DNA of 64,000 nucleotides from Gynuella sp050296195 (GCF_050296195.1 NZ_JBNKRB010000061.1), one strand, 5' to 3'; shown: positions 1 through 7,903, numbered from the stretch's first letter. Program-made: numbers and translations. The notes: a model not told the origin generated them from the sequence alone.

Positions 1-2140
1 TGATCCGGCTAACAATGCCAGTGTACCCAGTGACATCGACGGCGATGGCTTCAGCAATGACGATGAAACTGCCGCCGGCAGTGATCCGGCTAACCGTGCC
101 AGTGTACCCAGTGACATAGACGGCGATGGCTTCAGCAATGACGATGAAACCGCTGCCGGCAGTGATCCGGCTAACCGTTCCAGTATACCCAGTGACATAG
201 ACGCCGACGGCTTCAGCAATGACGATGAAACCGCTGCCGGCAGTGATCCGGCTAACAGTGCCAGTGTACCCAGTGACATCGACGGCGATGGCTTCAGCAA
301 TGACGATGAAACCGCTGCCGGCAGTGATCCGGCTAACAATGCCAGTGTACCCAGTGACATCGACGGCGACGGCATAGCCAACGTTGATGATGTATTTCCA
401 ACAGACCCAACGCGCTCAAACCTGGATGCTCCGGAAATGACTCTGACATTCCATGCCACCAAGCTTTTCCGCTTTGACTGGACCGATGTGGAGGCTGCAA
501 CTTATTACCGTCTACTGGAGAATCCTGACGGCTTGTCCGGTTTCACCCAGGTCGGCCAAAACATTGCCGCAGGTGTTGAAAGCATGACCTTAGAGGTGCC
601 TCTCTATGCTCGTCCAAATGGCGAATATATCCTGCAGGCTTGTAATGACATCAGTTGTACCGATTCAGCGACCCTGTTTGTCGAGAGCACCATGGTTGAA
701 GCCATAGGGTATGTGAAAGCCAGTAATCCCGATGCAAATGATAATTTTGGCACCGTTGTGAGCCTGAGTTCAGATGGCTCTACCCTGGTTGTCGGCACAC
801 CCACAGAAAGCAGCGATGCCGTTGGTGTTGATGGTGATCAGAATAATAATGCAGCCGGTCGGTCGGGGGCAGTCTATGTATTTAACAAAACGGCAGCGGG
901 ACAGTGGAGCCAGCAAGCGTACCTGAAAGCCAGTAATACAGGCAGTAATGACCGGTTTGGCTTCGCCCTGCATCTGAGTAGAGACGGTAACACACTCGCT
1001 GTCGGTGCACCCTTCGAATCCAGTGATTCAACCGGAGTCAATGGTGATCAGAGCAATAATAATAAGCAAAACTCGGGGGCTGTTTATATTTTTGTTCGGG
1101 ACATCAGTGGAAACTGGAGTCAGCAGGCTTATATTAAAGCCACCCACCCAACTAAGAATGCCCAGTTTGCTCGTACTCTCACCTTAAGCGCTGATGGCAA
1201 CACACTCGCGGCTGGCGCAATGCTTGAGTCCAGTAATGCCACCGGTATCGACGGCGACGAAACAAATACCTCAGCGTCGACCTCCGGGGCGGTATACATC
1301 TTCACCCGAAACACAGATACCTGGAATCAACAGGCTTACGTGAAAGCAAGTAATACCGGCGAAAATGATCTTTTTGGTTCCTCCGTCAGCTTGAATCAGG
1401 ATGGCTCCACTCTGGTGGTGGGTGCTACTCGGGAAGACAGTAGTGCCTCTGGTATTAATGGTGATCAATCCGATAATAGTGCGCAAGACTCCGGCGCGGT
1501 TTACGTATTCGTCCGGGATGATACAGATCGCTGGAGCCAACAGGCTTATATCAAAGCCAGTACATCAGAGACTGGTGACTATTTTGGCTCTGCCGTTACT
1601 CTGAATGATGACGGATCAATTCTTGCCGTGGGTGCTCAAAATGAAGATAGCAGCAGCGGCATCAATGGCGACGAGACAGATAATTCAGCTGCAAATTCCG
1701 GTGCAACCTATATTTTCATTCGTGACAGCACTGATCAGTGGAGCCAGGAGGCCTACCTCAAGGCTCAAAATGCACGATTCAAAAGCAACTTCGGTTCCTC
1801 CCTCAGCATGAATAGTGAAGGGAATGTCCTGGCAATTGGCGCAGTCCTGAACAAAGCAGGGGCTCCTGGCGTAAACGGAGATGTTTCAGCCAATGGCTAT
1901 AATGATTCAGGTGCAGTTTATACTTTTATCCGCGATATTGGGGGGCAATGGAATCAACAGGCAGTTATGCGAGCCAGCAATATAGAAAATGCGCAAAAAT
2001 TCGGCTCCTCAATCAGTCTGAACAGTGATGCTACCGTGTTGGCCATTGGTTCCAGAGGGGAAAATGGTGGAGCAAAAGGTATTAACAGCGATCAAAGTGA
2101 CGATTCACTTAGTAAATCCGGAGCAGTGTATTTGTTTTAG
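1..2140 (+). CDS. Calcium-repeat and FG-GAP beta-propeller protein (5' partial)
   Basis: The frame is open from the first bases of the window to a TAG at 2138-2140, so the N-terminus lies outside. The first ~125 visible residues are near-identical 27-residue repeats rich in DIDGDGFSNDDE, as in thrombospondin type 3 / acidic calcium-binding repeats. After a linker come seven repeats of about 65-70 residues, each with a NxFG-like opening, a 'DGxTLxVGA' strand, an acidic GDQxxN loop and a 'SGAVYxF' strand. This is the FG-GAP pattern of integrin-type beta-propellers, and seven copies would close a seven-bladed propeller. Family knowledge suggests a secreted or surface protein, but the signal peptide is not visible. 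Function unknown; adhesion or cell-surface interaction is inference. Confidence 0.85.
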   Translation, partial: DPANNASVPSDIDGDGFSNDDETAAGSDPANRASVPSDIDGDGFSNDDETAAGSDPANRSSIPSDIDADGFSNDDETAAGSDPANSASVPSDIDGDGFSNDDETAAGSDPANNASVPSDIDGDGIANVDDVFPTDPTRSNLDAPEMTLTFHATKLFRFDWTDVEAATYYRLLENPDGLSGFTQVGQNIAAGVESMTLEVPLYARPNGEYILQACNDISCTDSATLFVESTMVEAIGYVKASNPDANDNFGTVVSLSSDGSTLVVGTPTESSDAVGVDGDQNNNAAGRSGAVYVFNKTAAGQWSQQAYLKASNTGSNDRFGFALHLSRDGNTLAVGAPFESSDSTGVNGDQSNNNKQNSGAVYIFVRDISGNWSQQAYIKATHPTKNAQFARTLTLSADGNTLAAGAMLESSNATGIDGDETNTSASTSGAVYIFTRNTDTWNQQAYVKASNTGENDLFGSSVSLNQDGSTLVVGATREDSSASGINGDQSDNSAQDSGAVYVFVRDDTDRWSQQAYIKASTSETGDYFGSAVTLNDDGSILAVGAQNEDSSSGINGDETDNSAANSGATYIFIRDSTDQWSQEAYLKAQNARFKSNFGSSLSMNSEGNVLAIGAVLNKAGAPGVNGDVSANGYNDSGAVYTFIRDIGGQWNQQAVMRASNIENAQKFGSSISLNSDATVLAIGSRGENGGAKGINSDQSDDSLSKSGAVYLF
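2..372 (+). repeat. 81-bp in-frame tandem repeats
   Basis: Units begin at 2, 83, 164 and 245, with a fifth, partial unit from 326. Each is 81 bp (27 codons), starts with gatccggctaac, and encodes DPAN..SVPSDIDGDGFSNDDETAAGS. Copies differ at only a few bases. The array probably continues upstream of the window. Confidence 0.95.
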
Positions 2141-2152
2141 CCGCTTCTGACA

Positions 2153-2184
2153 AAAACAGCCCACTGAACCGAGCGGGCTGTTTT
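2153..2184 (+). terminator. Probable rho-independent terminator of the propeller gene
   Basis: aaacagccc and gggctgttt form an inverted repeat around a 12-base loop, followed by tttatag, starting 13 bases after the stop codon. The U-run is short. Confidence 0.6.
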
Positions 2185-2333
2185 ATAGTTTTGAAAACAA
2201 TTCGTTTTTCGAGCAAGTCTTTTCCACGTATAGATGCTGGCATTTTCTTAACTGCATACTATTAATCTGGCAAGTATACAGGTCGGGTTATTAGTGGCGA
2301 AAACAATCTAAAAGGCCAGTTGATGGTTTTATT

Positions 2334-2822
2334 CTACAAATTATTCAAGTCAGCATCGGTATCACTGTCAGTACTCATATCGGTAATATCTGGTTTCTGA
2401 CCATGAGGTCTACCTGCTGGCATATGCGCCTCAAAATAATCCAGAAATTCCTCGATCTGTTCATTACTCAAAATCGGCGTAAGCGACACCCTCAACTGTT
2501 CTCTCATGGCTGCCTGTATTGCCTTACGTTCGTCTTCTGTTGGCGGACCGGCCTGAACCTGCTGCCGTGCTGTCTGCATAGTTTTACGCATGGTGTCGCG
2601 CTGTTGTTTCAGAATATCCAGAACTTGTTTACCCTGATCTTCAGTGATATTCAGTTGCCCGAAAATATACTCGAAATTCTGACTTATCATAGCTGGTGGT
2701 GGGCGCATATTCCCTGAACCACAATTATGGAAATTGGTTTTAGCAGCCGAAAGGGAAGCAATGCTCGTGCCCATACTAACAGACAGAGCAGTCACAATTA
2801 CTGTTTTAACTATTGAGTTCAT
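2334..2822 (-). CDS. Spy/CpxP-like periplasmic protein (LTXXQ type)
   Basis: 162 residues with a basic, hydrophobic N-terminus (MNSIVKTVIVTALSVSMGTS) that looks like a signal peptide. The mature part is helical and has two LTxxQ-like motifs, 'LNITEDQGKQ' and 'LTPILSNEQIEEF', the hallmark of the Spy/CpxP family of periplasmic stress proteins and chaperones. The C-terminus is Asp-rich. An aaagga ribosome site precedes the ATG. It diverges from the GGDEF gene at 3039. Possible roles are folding help or metal/envelope stress sensing; this is family-level inference. Confidence 0.65.
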   Translation of the reverse strand: MNSIVKTVIVTALSVSMGTSIASLSAAKTNFHNCGSGNMRPPPAMISQNFEYIFGQLNITEDQGKQVLDILKQQRDTMRKTMQTARQQVQAGPPTEDERKAIQAAMREQLRVSLTPILSNEQIEEFLDYFEAHMPAGRPHGQKPDITDMSTDSDTDADLNNL

Positions 2823-3038
2823 AACTTGATCCTTTTTTAATCTTTGCTTGAGTTATGGTTATTAGTATGGTTTTTAAATTTGCAGTAATTATGGAAAAAC
2901 CAAGGAATCGGGCTGATAACAAAGGAAATCACAATTTCCTGAAAACCATTTCAAATTGTGAAGTTCATGACAAGGATAGTCATAAGATTCAGTCGTAGTC
3001 TGTTTATGACATCTCACATTGCTTTGAGAAATAATCTA

Positions 3039-4145
3039 ATGGAAGAAGATACCCCAAAGTTTTCTATACTGGATTTGGATTCAACTCTCGATATCTCCTT
3101 AACCCGGCGTATCATCGGCACTGGTTGTCTGGTATTTGTCGGAGTCTGGATTGGCGAAACCAATGCAGACTTGATAAACAAATTTGATGCCATTGCTTAC
3201 CCACTCTGCATCGCCGCTCTGCTGTTTCTAATTGGTTTGAGTTATGTCAGTGATCGCATGGACATTGTGGTAAGGACCGGCGCATTTGCAGTGGCCTCTA
3301 TCTATTTGATTCTGATAAATATCTGGGAAAGTTTTCAGAAAATCAATTTCGAAAATTATTATTCTGCGACTACAGCAATGCAGTGGTTACCACTGATATA
3401 CGTGATTGCATTTTTGTTTTTGCGCATTAGGGAAGCATTGATTGCCTCTGCAATTTCTTATTTTTCTTTGTTAATCGGTGAATATCTGGCTTTGAGTCAC
3501 CACCTGAAATTTGAACAAACCTGGCCTTTGGTCACCAATATTGCGACCGCCCATTTCAGTTACATCATGATACTGTGGTCCATTATTAAACTTCGAGCAA
3601 CCACGCATGAGGCACAAATACGGGCCAAAACTATGGAAAAATTTGCCCTGACTGATGAATTGACCGGTATTTTCAACCGGCGTGGTCTTGAACTCAATCT
3701 AGATAAACTACGCACTACCTGGCGAAAAAATCCGTTGCCTTATGCGATTTTTATGATCGATATTGATCACTTCAAACGTATTAACGATCAGTTTGGTCAC
3801 TTGGTCGGGGATGAGGTACTCGCTAAAATAGCGGCTGCTATAAACAAGTGCACCCGCCCGGATGATGTACTGGGTCGCTGGGGAGGCGAAGAATTTATGG
3901 TAATTACCACACGACTCGACCTAAAAAATGCTGTTGGATTTGCTGAAAGACTGCGCAAGGTGATCGAGACGCTTGATCTGGGACACGTTGGAAAAGTCAC
4001 TGCGAGTATTGGTATCGCGAGTTCTGAAGAAGCCAATACTTTGAAAGGTGTTATTTTAAAAGCTGATCAATCGCTTTATAAAGCCAAGGAATCTGGCAGA
4101 AACCAAGTAGCCTTCTCCTATTCAACGATCCCGTCGGATAAATAA
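3039..4145 (+). CDS. Membrane-bound GGDEF diguanylate cyclase
   Basis: About six hydrophobic segments fill the first ~185 residues, followed by a GGDEF domain. The active-site motif is GGEEF, and RPDD sits five residues before it, matching the RxxD inhibitory I-site, so the enzyme should make cyclic di-GMP and be product-inhibited. The frame is open back to a GTG at 2958 (and an ATG at 2967). The ATG at 3039 (MEEDTPKF) is preferred because a GAGA site lies about 9 bases upstream and the earlier part reads as a basic non-domain extension. The N-terminal sensor region belongs to no family I can name; its signal is unknown. Confidence 0.85.
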   Translation: MEEDTPKFSILDLDSTLDISLTRRIIGTGCLVFVGVWIGETNADLINKFDAIAYPLCIAALLFLIGLSYVSDRMDIVVRTGAFAVASIYLILINIWESFQKINFENYYSATTAMQWLPLIYVIAFLFLRIREALIASAISYFSLLIGEYLALSHHLKFEQTWPLVTNIATAHFSYIMILWSIIKLRATTHEAQIRAKTMEKFALTDELTGIFNRRGLELNLDKLRTTWRKNPLPYAIFMIDIDHFKRINDQFGHLVGDEVLAKIAAAINKCTRPDDVLGRWGGEEFMVITTRLDLKNAVGFAERLRKVIETLDLGHVGKVTASIGIASSEEANTLKGVILKADQSLYKAKESGRNQVAFSYSTIPSDK

Positions 4146-4155
4146 ACGGTTCTGA

Positions 4156-4362
4156 TCAGCCATTTTCTTTGAGCTGATTGTTGTCAGCATCGTAGTGCCA
4201 GCCATGGGTCTGTTGTAGCTCATCCATAAGCGCTGCAGATAAATCGTAGTAGTTCATAAATTCTGTCAGCGATGAAAACTGGTCCCGTAGTTTCATATTA
4301 ATCAGACTCAGGCTCATAGCTGGATCCATTTTTCTCAAGCTGTTGTCACTGAACATCTCCAT
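4156..4362 (-). CDS. DUF4250-like small protein
   Basis: 68 residues. The core 'DPAMSLSLINMKLRDQFSS...YYDL' followed by 'HYDADNNQL' matches my memory of the DUF4250 family, small soluble proteins of unknown function. It lies 9 bases after the DUF2061 gene on the same strand, so the two are probably co-transcribed. GAGGA directly abuts the ATG at 4362; the second ATG at 4356 has better ribosome-site spacing and may be the real start. Confidence 0.6.
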   Translation of the reverse strand: MEMFSDNSLRKMDPAMSLSLINMKLRDQFSSLTEFMNYYDLSAALMDELQQTHGWHYDADNNQLKENG

Positions 4363-4371
4363 TCCTCATCT

Positions 4372-4581
4372 TCAGGCTGTAATTACTTCATTATGACCGG
4401 CCTGCTGCTGCCTTTTCAGCCGCAGGTTTTCCCAGATTCGCTCATGAATAGTATACGCCACAGTATTGACTGCCGGTTCTACCAGAGCGATGACACCTCC
4501 GACCAACAAGCTACCGGACAGTATGTACGCCACCGTAAAAGCCACCGTAAAATGCGTCATTGCAAATGTCAGAGTTTTCAT
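4372..4581 (-). CDS. DUF2061 family small membrane protein
   Basis: 69 residues. 'KTLTFAMTHFTVAFTVAYILSG' followed by 'GGVIALVEPAVNTVAY' and 'HERIWENL' is the DUF2061 signature: two membrane helices joined by a short glycine turn, with a cytoplasmic basic tail. Function unknown. It is divergent from the ParD-like/map pair, sharing the AT-rich intergenic region that carries a Fur-type box at 4680. Confidence 0.75.
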   Translation of the reverse strand: MKTLTFAMTHFTVAFTVAYILSGSLLVGGVIALVEPAVNTVAYTIHERIWENLRLKRQQQAGHNEVITA

Positions 4582-4679
4582 ATCGTTCCTCGCTAATCAG
4601 TTCTTTATTTTGTATGTCCATCCTAAAACCTGAAAGCATCACGCGCCAATTGACAGTATTTATCTTCGCCATAGGAAAA

Positions 4680-4694
4680 TGATATTAATTATCA
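4680..4694. promoter_or_regulatory. Fur-type box upstream of ParD-like/map
   Basis: tgatattaattatca matches the 7-1-7 Fur inverted repeat TGATAATnATTATCA at all positions but one. Flanking bases extend the arms to aaatgata/tatcattt (4677-4697). It lies about 75 bp upstream of the ATG at 4768 in AT-rich DNA with several possible -10 sequences, as expected of an iron-responsive operator. Confidence 0.7.
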
Positions 4695-4767
4695 TTTAAA
4701 ATATATGTTTTATATATGATTCATATACAATATGCTTATCAAACCCAGAAACGGAGGAGAGAACTGA

Positions 4768-4986
4768 ATGGGAATTTTAAAAATATCTGAGGAATTGCAT
4801 GGCGAGTTGCGACTGAGCAGTAAAGTCATGTCACGCTCCATCAACGCTCAAGCCGAGCATTGGATCAAAATCGGCATGCTGGCCGAGTTTAATCCAACTC
4901 TGGGATATACCGAACTGGTGGCCATGTTGATGGAAAATCCAGACATCTCCGTATACAGCCTGAGTCAAAAGGCGGTGTCAGCATGA
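4768..4986 (+). CDS. ParD-like antitoxin-family protein
   Basis: 72 residues beginning MGILKISEELHGELR, then 'VMSRSINAQAEHWIKIGMLAE'. This is the ParD-like family, with a ribbon-helix-helix-type N-terminus related to type II antitoxins. A strong acggaggaga ribosome site precedes it. Its stop overlaps the methionine aminopeptidase start by 4 bases (ATGA), so the two are translationally coupled. No ParE-type toxin is adjacent. It is more likely a DNA-binding regulator or partner of the aminopeptidase gene than half of a toxin pair; that is inference. Confidence 0.75.
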   Translation: MGILKISEELHGELRLSSKVMSRSINAQAEHWIKIGMLAEFNPTLGYTELVAMLMENPDISVYSLSQKAVSA

Positions 4987-5783
4987 TTCATTTAAAAGAT
5001 GACTCAGAAATGCAATTGATGCGGGAATCCGGTCGACTACTGGCACAAGTCTTTGAAATGCTGAATGATTTTATTCGTCCTGGTATCTCAACACTGGATA
5101 TCGATGCCAAAGTAGAGGACTTCATCGTTAATACTCTGCACGCCAGACCTGCCAGCAAAGGTCAATATGGTTTTCCGTTTACTTTGAATACCTCCATTAA
5201 TGAAGTGATTTGTCACGGAATGCCGGATGCTCACGATATCCTCAAAGATGGCGATATTATCAACTGCGATATCACACTTGAAAAGAATGGTTTTATCGCT
5301 GATTCCAGCAAAATGTACTGCGTGGGAACGGTCAGCACTGAAGCTAAAGAATTAATTGATGTGACGTATCAGGCTTTATGGGAAGGTATTAAAGTTGTCC
5401 GCCCTGGTGTCAAATTGTGTGAGGTCGGTCGCGCCATTCAAAAATTCATCAAGCCTCGCGGTTATAGCATTGTACGCGACTACACTGGTCATGGTATTGG
5501 CCGTGAAATGCATGAAGATCCGCACGTATTCCATTATTTTGAAGCCAGTGTCGATGTTGAATTACGTGAGGGTATGACCTTTACGATAGAGCCCATGATC
5601 AACCAGGGTACACATAAAACCCGTTCGTTGGCTCAGAAAAATGGCTGGACAGTCGTTGTAACCCGCGATCAGAAATTATCAGCCCAATGGGAACATACCA
5701 TTGCAGTAACCCATGATGGTTTTGAAGTTCTGACCCTTCGGGATGAAGAACGCCGCGATGCAGATAATGCCTTTATGTCATAA
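4983..5783 (+). CDS. map: Type I methionine aminopeptidase
   Basis: 266 residues, full length for bacterial MetAP-I, which removes the initiator Met from new proteins in the cytoplasm using a two-metal site. The expected ligands are visible: Asp in 'INCDITL', Asp in 'FIADSSKMY', His in 'GHGIGREMHEDP', Glu in 'FTIEPMI' and Glu in 'QWEHTIAVT'. The usual HGDT around the second Asp is replaced by IADS, so this is a divergent copy, probably a second map in addition to a housekeeping one elsewhere. It overlaps the ParD-like gene and sits behind a Fur-type box, suggesting expression under iron limitation. Confidence 0.93.
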   Translation: MIHLKDDSEMQLMRESGRLLAQVFEMLNDFIRPGISTLDIDAKVEDFIVNTLHARPASKGQYGFPFTLNTSINEVICHGMPDAHDILKDGDIINCDITLEKNGFIADSSKMYCVGTVSTEAKELIDVTYQALWEGIKVVRPGVKLCEVGRAIQKFIKPRGYSIVRDYTGHGIGREMHEDPHVFHYFEASVDVELREGMTFTIEPMINQGTHKTRSLAQKNGWTVVVTRDQKLSAQWEHTIAVTHDGFEVLTLRDEERRDADNAFMS

Positions 5784-5803
5784 CGCCCACACCAATCTGC
5801 CTC

Positions 5804-5837
5804 TATCAGTCCGGCAATTAAACACGCCGGACTGATA
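5804..5837. terminator. Strong hairpin between converging map and ECF genes
   Basis: tatcagtccggc and gccggactgata form perfect 12-bp arms around a 10-base loop, between two convergent genes. It is probably a bidirectional terminator, although T-runs are weak. Confidence 0.65.
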
Positions 5838-5865
5838 ACCTGTTAAGATTCCGTTTTTCATCTAC

Positions 5866-6750
5866 CTAATGAAGTGATGCCATCTTTTTTACAGCTGACA
5901 GCTTGTCGGGGTTACGAACAATGAATATCCGGCTGATCTGACCCTGCTCATTAAACCCAAAAGTTACTGTATTAATAATTTTTCCCTGATGCTTCATTAA
6001 AATCCCTTTGACGCCATTTATTGGCACGTGTTGCCACTGCAGCTGTTGCCACCAGCCTTGACGCTGTATTGTACTGAAAAAATCCAGCACCCTTTGACGC
6101 CCGGACAATATCCGTAATACGGCCAAAACTTTGCCACCACCATCTGATGTCAACTGCACATCTTCTGCCAATAACCGGGTAAAGTGCTCCAGCTGCTGAC
6201 CATTCATTGCCTGTTGAAATGCTTCCAGCAGTATTTGCTGCCGTTCAGGAGGCATTTGATAACGGTTGTTGTCCTGACCGATAGCCGCATTGGCTCTGGA
6301 AACCAGCTTTCGACAGGTACTTTCACTGGTTGCCAGAATGGCAGCAACATCGGTGTAGGAATGATTAAACACTTCCTTTAACAAATATGCGGCGCGTTGT
6401 TTTGGAGTCAATCGTTCCAGCAGCAACAGAAATGCCATGGATAATGAGGAAGCCAACATAACTTCCTCCTCGACAGTATGTTCTTCGGCCGTATAAATGG
6501 GTTCAGGTAACCAGGGTCCGACATAGTCGACTCTGCTGTTATGAGGCGCCTTTAGCATATCCATACAGATTCGACTGCATACCGTGGTTAGCCAGGCGAT
6601 AGGGTTTTCAATATGGTCGATATCCTCACGACACCAGCGTATAAAGGTATCCTGCACTGCATCTTCCGAGTCAGCATAAGAACCCAACATCCGATACGCC
6701 AGCCCTTTCAGGCGACTGCGATGCTCCTCAAACAATTGCCCTTTATCCAT
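5866..6750 (-). CDS. ECF41-type RNA polymerase sigma factor with SnoaL-like C-terminus
   Basis: 294 residues, much longer than a minimal ECF sigma. Region 2 is seen at 'RLKGLAYRMLGSYADSEDAVQDTFIRW' (residues ~13-40) and region 4 at 'LTPKQRAAYLLKEVFNHSYTDVAAIL' (~113-140). The linker WLPEP, the DGGGK motif and the C-terminal NPDKL motif are the signatures of group ECF41. In this group the fused SnoaL-like domain takes the place of an anti-sigma factor and modulates activity. It follows the AhpD-like gene by one base, in the standard ECF41 arrangement. The exact ECF41 promoter upstream of that gene implies autoregulation. The input signal is unknown. Confidence 0.92.
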   Translation of the reverse strand: MDKGQLFEEHRSRLKGLAYRMLGSYADSEDAVQDTFIRWCREDIDHIENPIAWLTTVCSRICMDMLKAPHNSRVDYVGPWLPEPIYTAEEHTVEEEVMLASSLSMAFLLLLERLTPKQRAAYLLKEVFNHSYTDVAAILATSESTCRKLVSRANAAIGQDNNRYQMPPERQQILLEAFQQAMNGQQLEHFTRLLAEDVQLTSDGGGKVLAVLRILSGRQRVLDFFSTIQRQGWWQQLQWQHVPINGVKGILMKHQGKIINTVTFGFNEQGQISRIFIVRNPDKLSAVKKMASLH

Positions 6751-6751
6751 A

Positions 6752-7195
6752 TCAGTGTCCCGATATCTGCATGCGGTTCCAGAAGTTAATCATGCCGATC
6801 ACGGCACTGTAAGCACAGATTTCCTGATCAGAGTAATAATGTCTCAAGGTTTCACGCAAAGCAGAGTAATCCGTGTCATCCCGTACGGTTGTCAGGGCTT
6901 CCACCCACGCCAATATGGCTTTTTCCGCCTCGCTGAAGTCACCAGTCTGGTTCCAGACAATCAAATGATCGAGACGTTGATTGCTCTCGCCGTCTTTTCT
7001 CGCTTCACGGGTGTGCATGTCGACGCAAAAACCACAGCGATTGATTTGCGATGCTCTAAGTACCGCCAGATGCCGCAACGGCGTATCCTGAATATGGTTA
7101 TCAATGGCCTGTTGTAGCTCGACCATGCGGGCAACAATGTCGGCAATTTCAGTATGATAATGCAAAGGGCGGGAAGTGTTTGATAGATCGTTCAT
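6752..7195 (-). CDS. Carboxymuconolactone decarboxylase / AhpD-like protein
   Basis: 147 residues with the alkylhydroperoxidase core 'INRCGFCVDMHTREA': redox pair Cys54 and Cys57 followed by His61, as in AhpD-type peroxidase partners. CMD-family proteins are one of the three classes (carboxymuconolactone decarboxylase, oxidoreductase, epimerase) typically encoded beside ECF41 sigma factors. It is the first gene of the two-gene unit. Its upstream region holds TGTCACA-N16-CGTC, so it is probably the main target of the sigma factor. Peroxide or electrophile detoxification is inferred, not shown. Confidence 0.88.
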   Translation of the reverse strand: MNDLSNTSRPLHYHTEIADIVARMVELQQAIDNHIQDTPLRHLAVLRASQINRCGFCVDMHTREARKDGESNQRLDHLIVWNQTGDFSEAEKAILAWVEALTTVRDDTDYSALRETLRHYYSDQEICAYSAVIGMINFWNRMQISGH

Positions 7196-7218
7196 ATTCG
7201 AATATTTCCTGTGAAAGA

Positions 7219-7234
7219 CACATCATTTGATGTG
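7219..7234. promoter_or_regulatory. 16-bp palindrome in the AhpD-like leader
   Basis: cacatcatttgatgtg has perfect 7-bp arms around tt. It lies 24-39 bases upstream of the AhpD-like ATG and downstream of the ECF41 promoter, within the likely 5' leader, where a repressor could act as a roadblock. Confidence 0.4.
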
Positions 7235-7257
7235 ATGGGTTAGTGTTACCCGAACAT

Positions 7258-7284
7258 GACGAAATAGAATGTCTGATTGTGACA
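7258..7284 (-). promoter_or_regulatory. ECF41-dependent promoter
   Basis: On the minus strand TGTCACA (7284-7278) and CGTC (7261-7258) are separated by exactly 16 bases (7277-7262). This equals the ECF41 consensus TGTCACA-N16-CGTC as I know it from the literature. It points toward the AhpD-like/ECF41 operon, about 63 bases from the ATG at 7195. Confidence 0.88.
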
Positions 7285-7312
7285 TCACAGAATTTTTTTT
7301 AAGTAACAGACT

Positions 7313-7882
7313 TCACTTTCTGCGTCTGGACTTGCCAATAGCGACGCTCAACCAAGCCGCGATGGCTCCAGCCAATGCGCCAAAAAGATGTGCCTCAAAC
7401 GATACCGAAGGATTGTTTGGTAATACTCCGTAGATCATACCTCCATATAAAAACACCACGATCAGGGCTATGACGATATTGACGAAGCTACGGTTAAATA
7501 GCGCCAGCATAATACTCAGACTCCAAAGGCCGAATATCCAGCCACTGGCACCAATGTGAACAGCAGGACGACCAAACAACCAGACCAGTAAACCACTGAC
7601 GGTAATAATAAAAAAACTGCTCCACAGATACAGTTTGACACCTCGCAATATGCATAATGCACTGAAAATGATGAAACCGATCAGATTGTTACTGAGATGT
7701 TGAAAACTGCCATGTAAAAACGGCATGAGATAAATATTTGGAAGACTGTCGAGCACGCGAGGCACAACGCCATATTTTAATAACCGATACCCGGTGGAAG
7801 CATTGGCAAAATACATAACCGTCATGATAACAACAGGCCACAAAATTATCTTGAAACAAAGCCAGAAATTTTTCACACCCAT
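7313..7882 (-). CDS. Rhomboid-family intramembrane serine protease
   Basis: 189 residues with about six membrane helices. Catalytic elements fit the rhomboid family: Ser113 in 'HIGASGWIFG', His165 in 'FEAHLFGALAGA', and the HxxxxHLxxN element 'HGSFQHLSNN' (His57, His62, Asn66) in the second helix. It cleaves membrane proteins within the bilayer; the substrate is unknown. AGGAAC precedes the ATG. It lies between the ECF41 unit and the BaeSR-like system on the same strand, but the gap on each side suggests its own promoter. Confidence 0.85.
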   Translation of the reverse strand: MGVKNFWLCFKIILWPVVIMTVMYFANASTGYRLLKYGVVPRVLDSLPNIYLMPFLHGSFQHLSNNLIGFIIFSALCILRGVKLYLWSSFFIITVSGLLVWLFGRPAVHIGASGWIFGLWSLSIMLALFNRSFVNIVIALIVVFLYGGMIYGVLPNNPSVSFEAHLFGALAGAIAAWLSVAIGKSRRRK

Positions 7883-7903
7883 TCTGTTCCTATATTTTTT
7901 GAA

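Noticed and set aside
4768..5783. Classical toxin-antitoxin pair
   Set aside because: The ParD-like protein is paired with an intact methionine aminopeptidase, not a ParE-type toxin.
7278..7289. tgtgacatcaca as a CRP-like site
   Set aside because: The half-sites are spaced by 2 bases, not the 6 required for CRP, and the sequence is better explained as the ECF41 -35 element.
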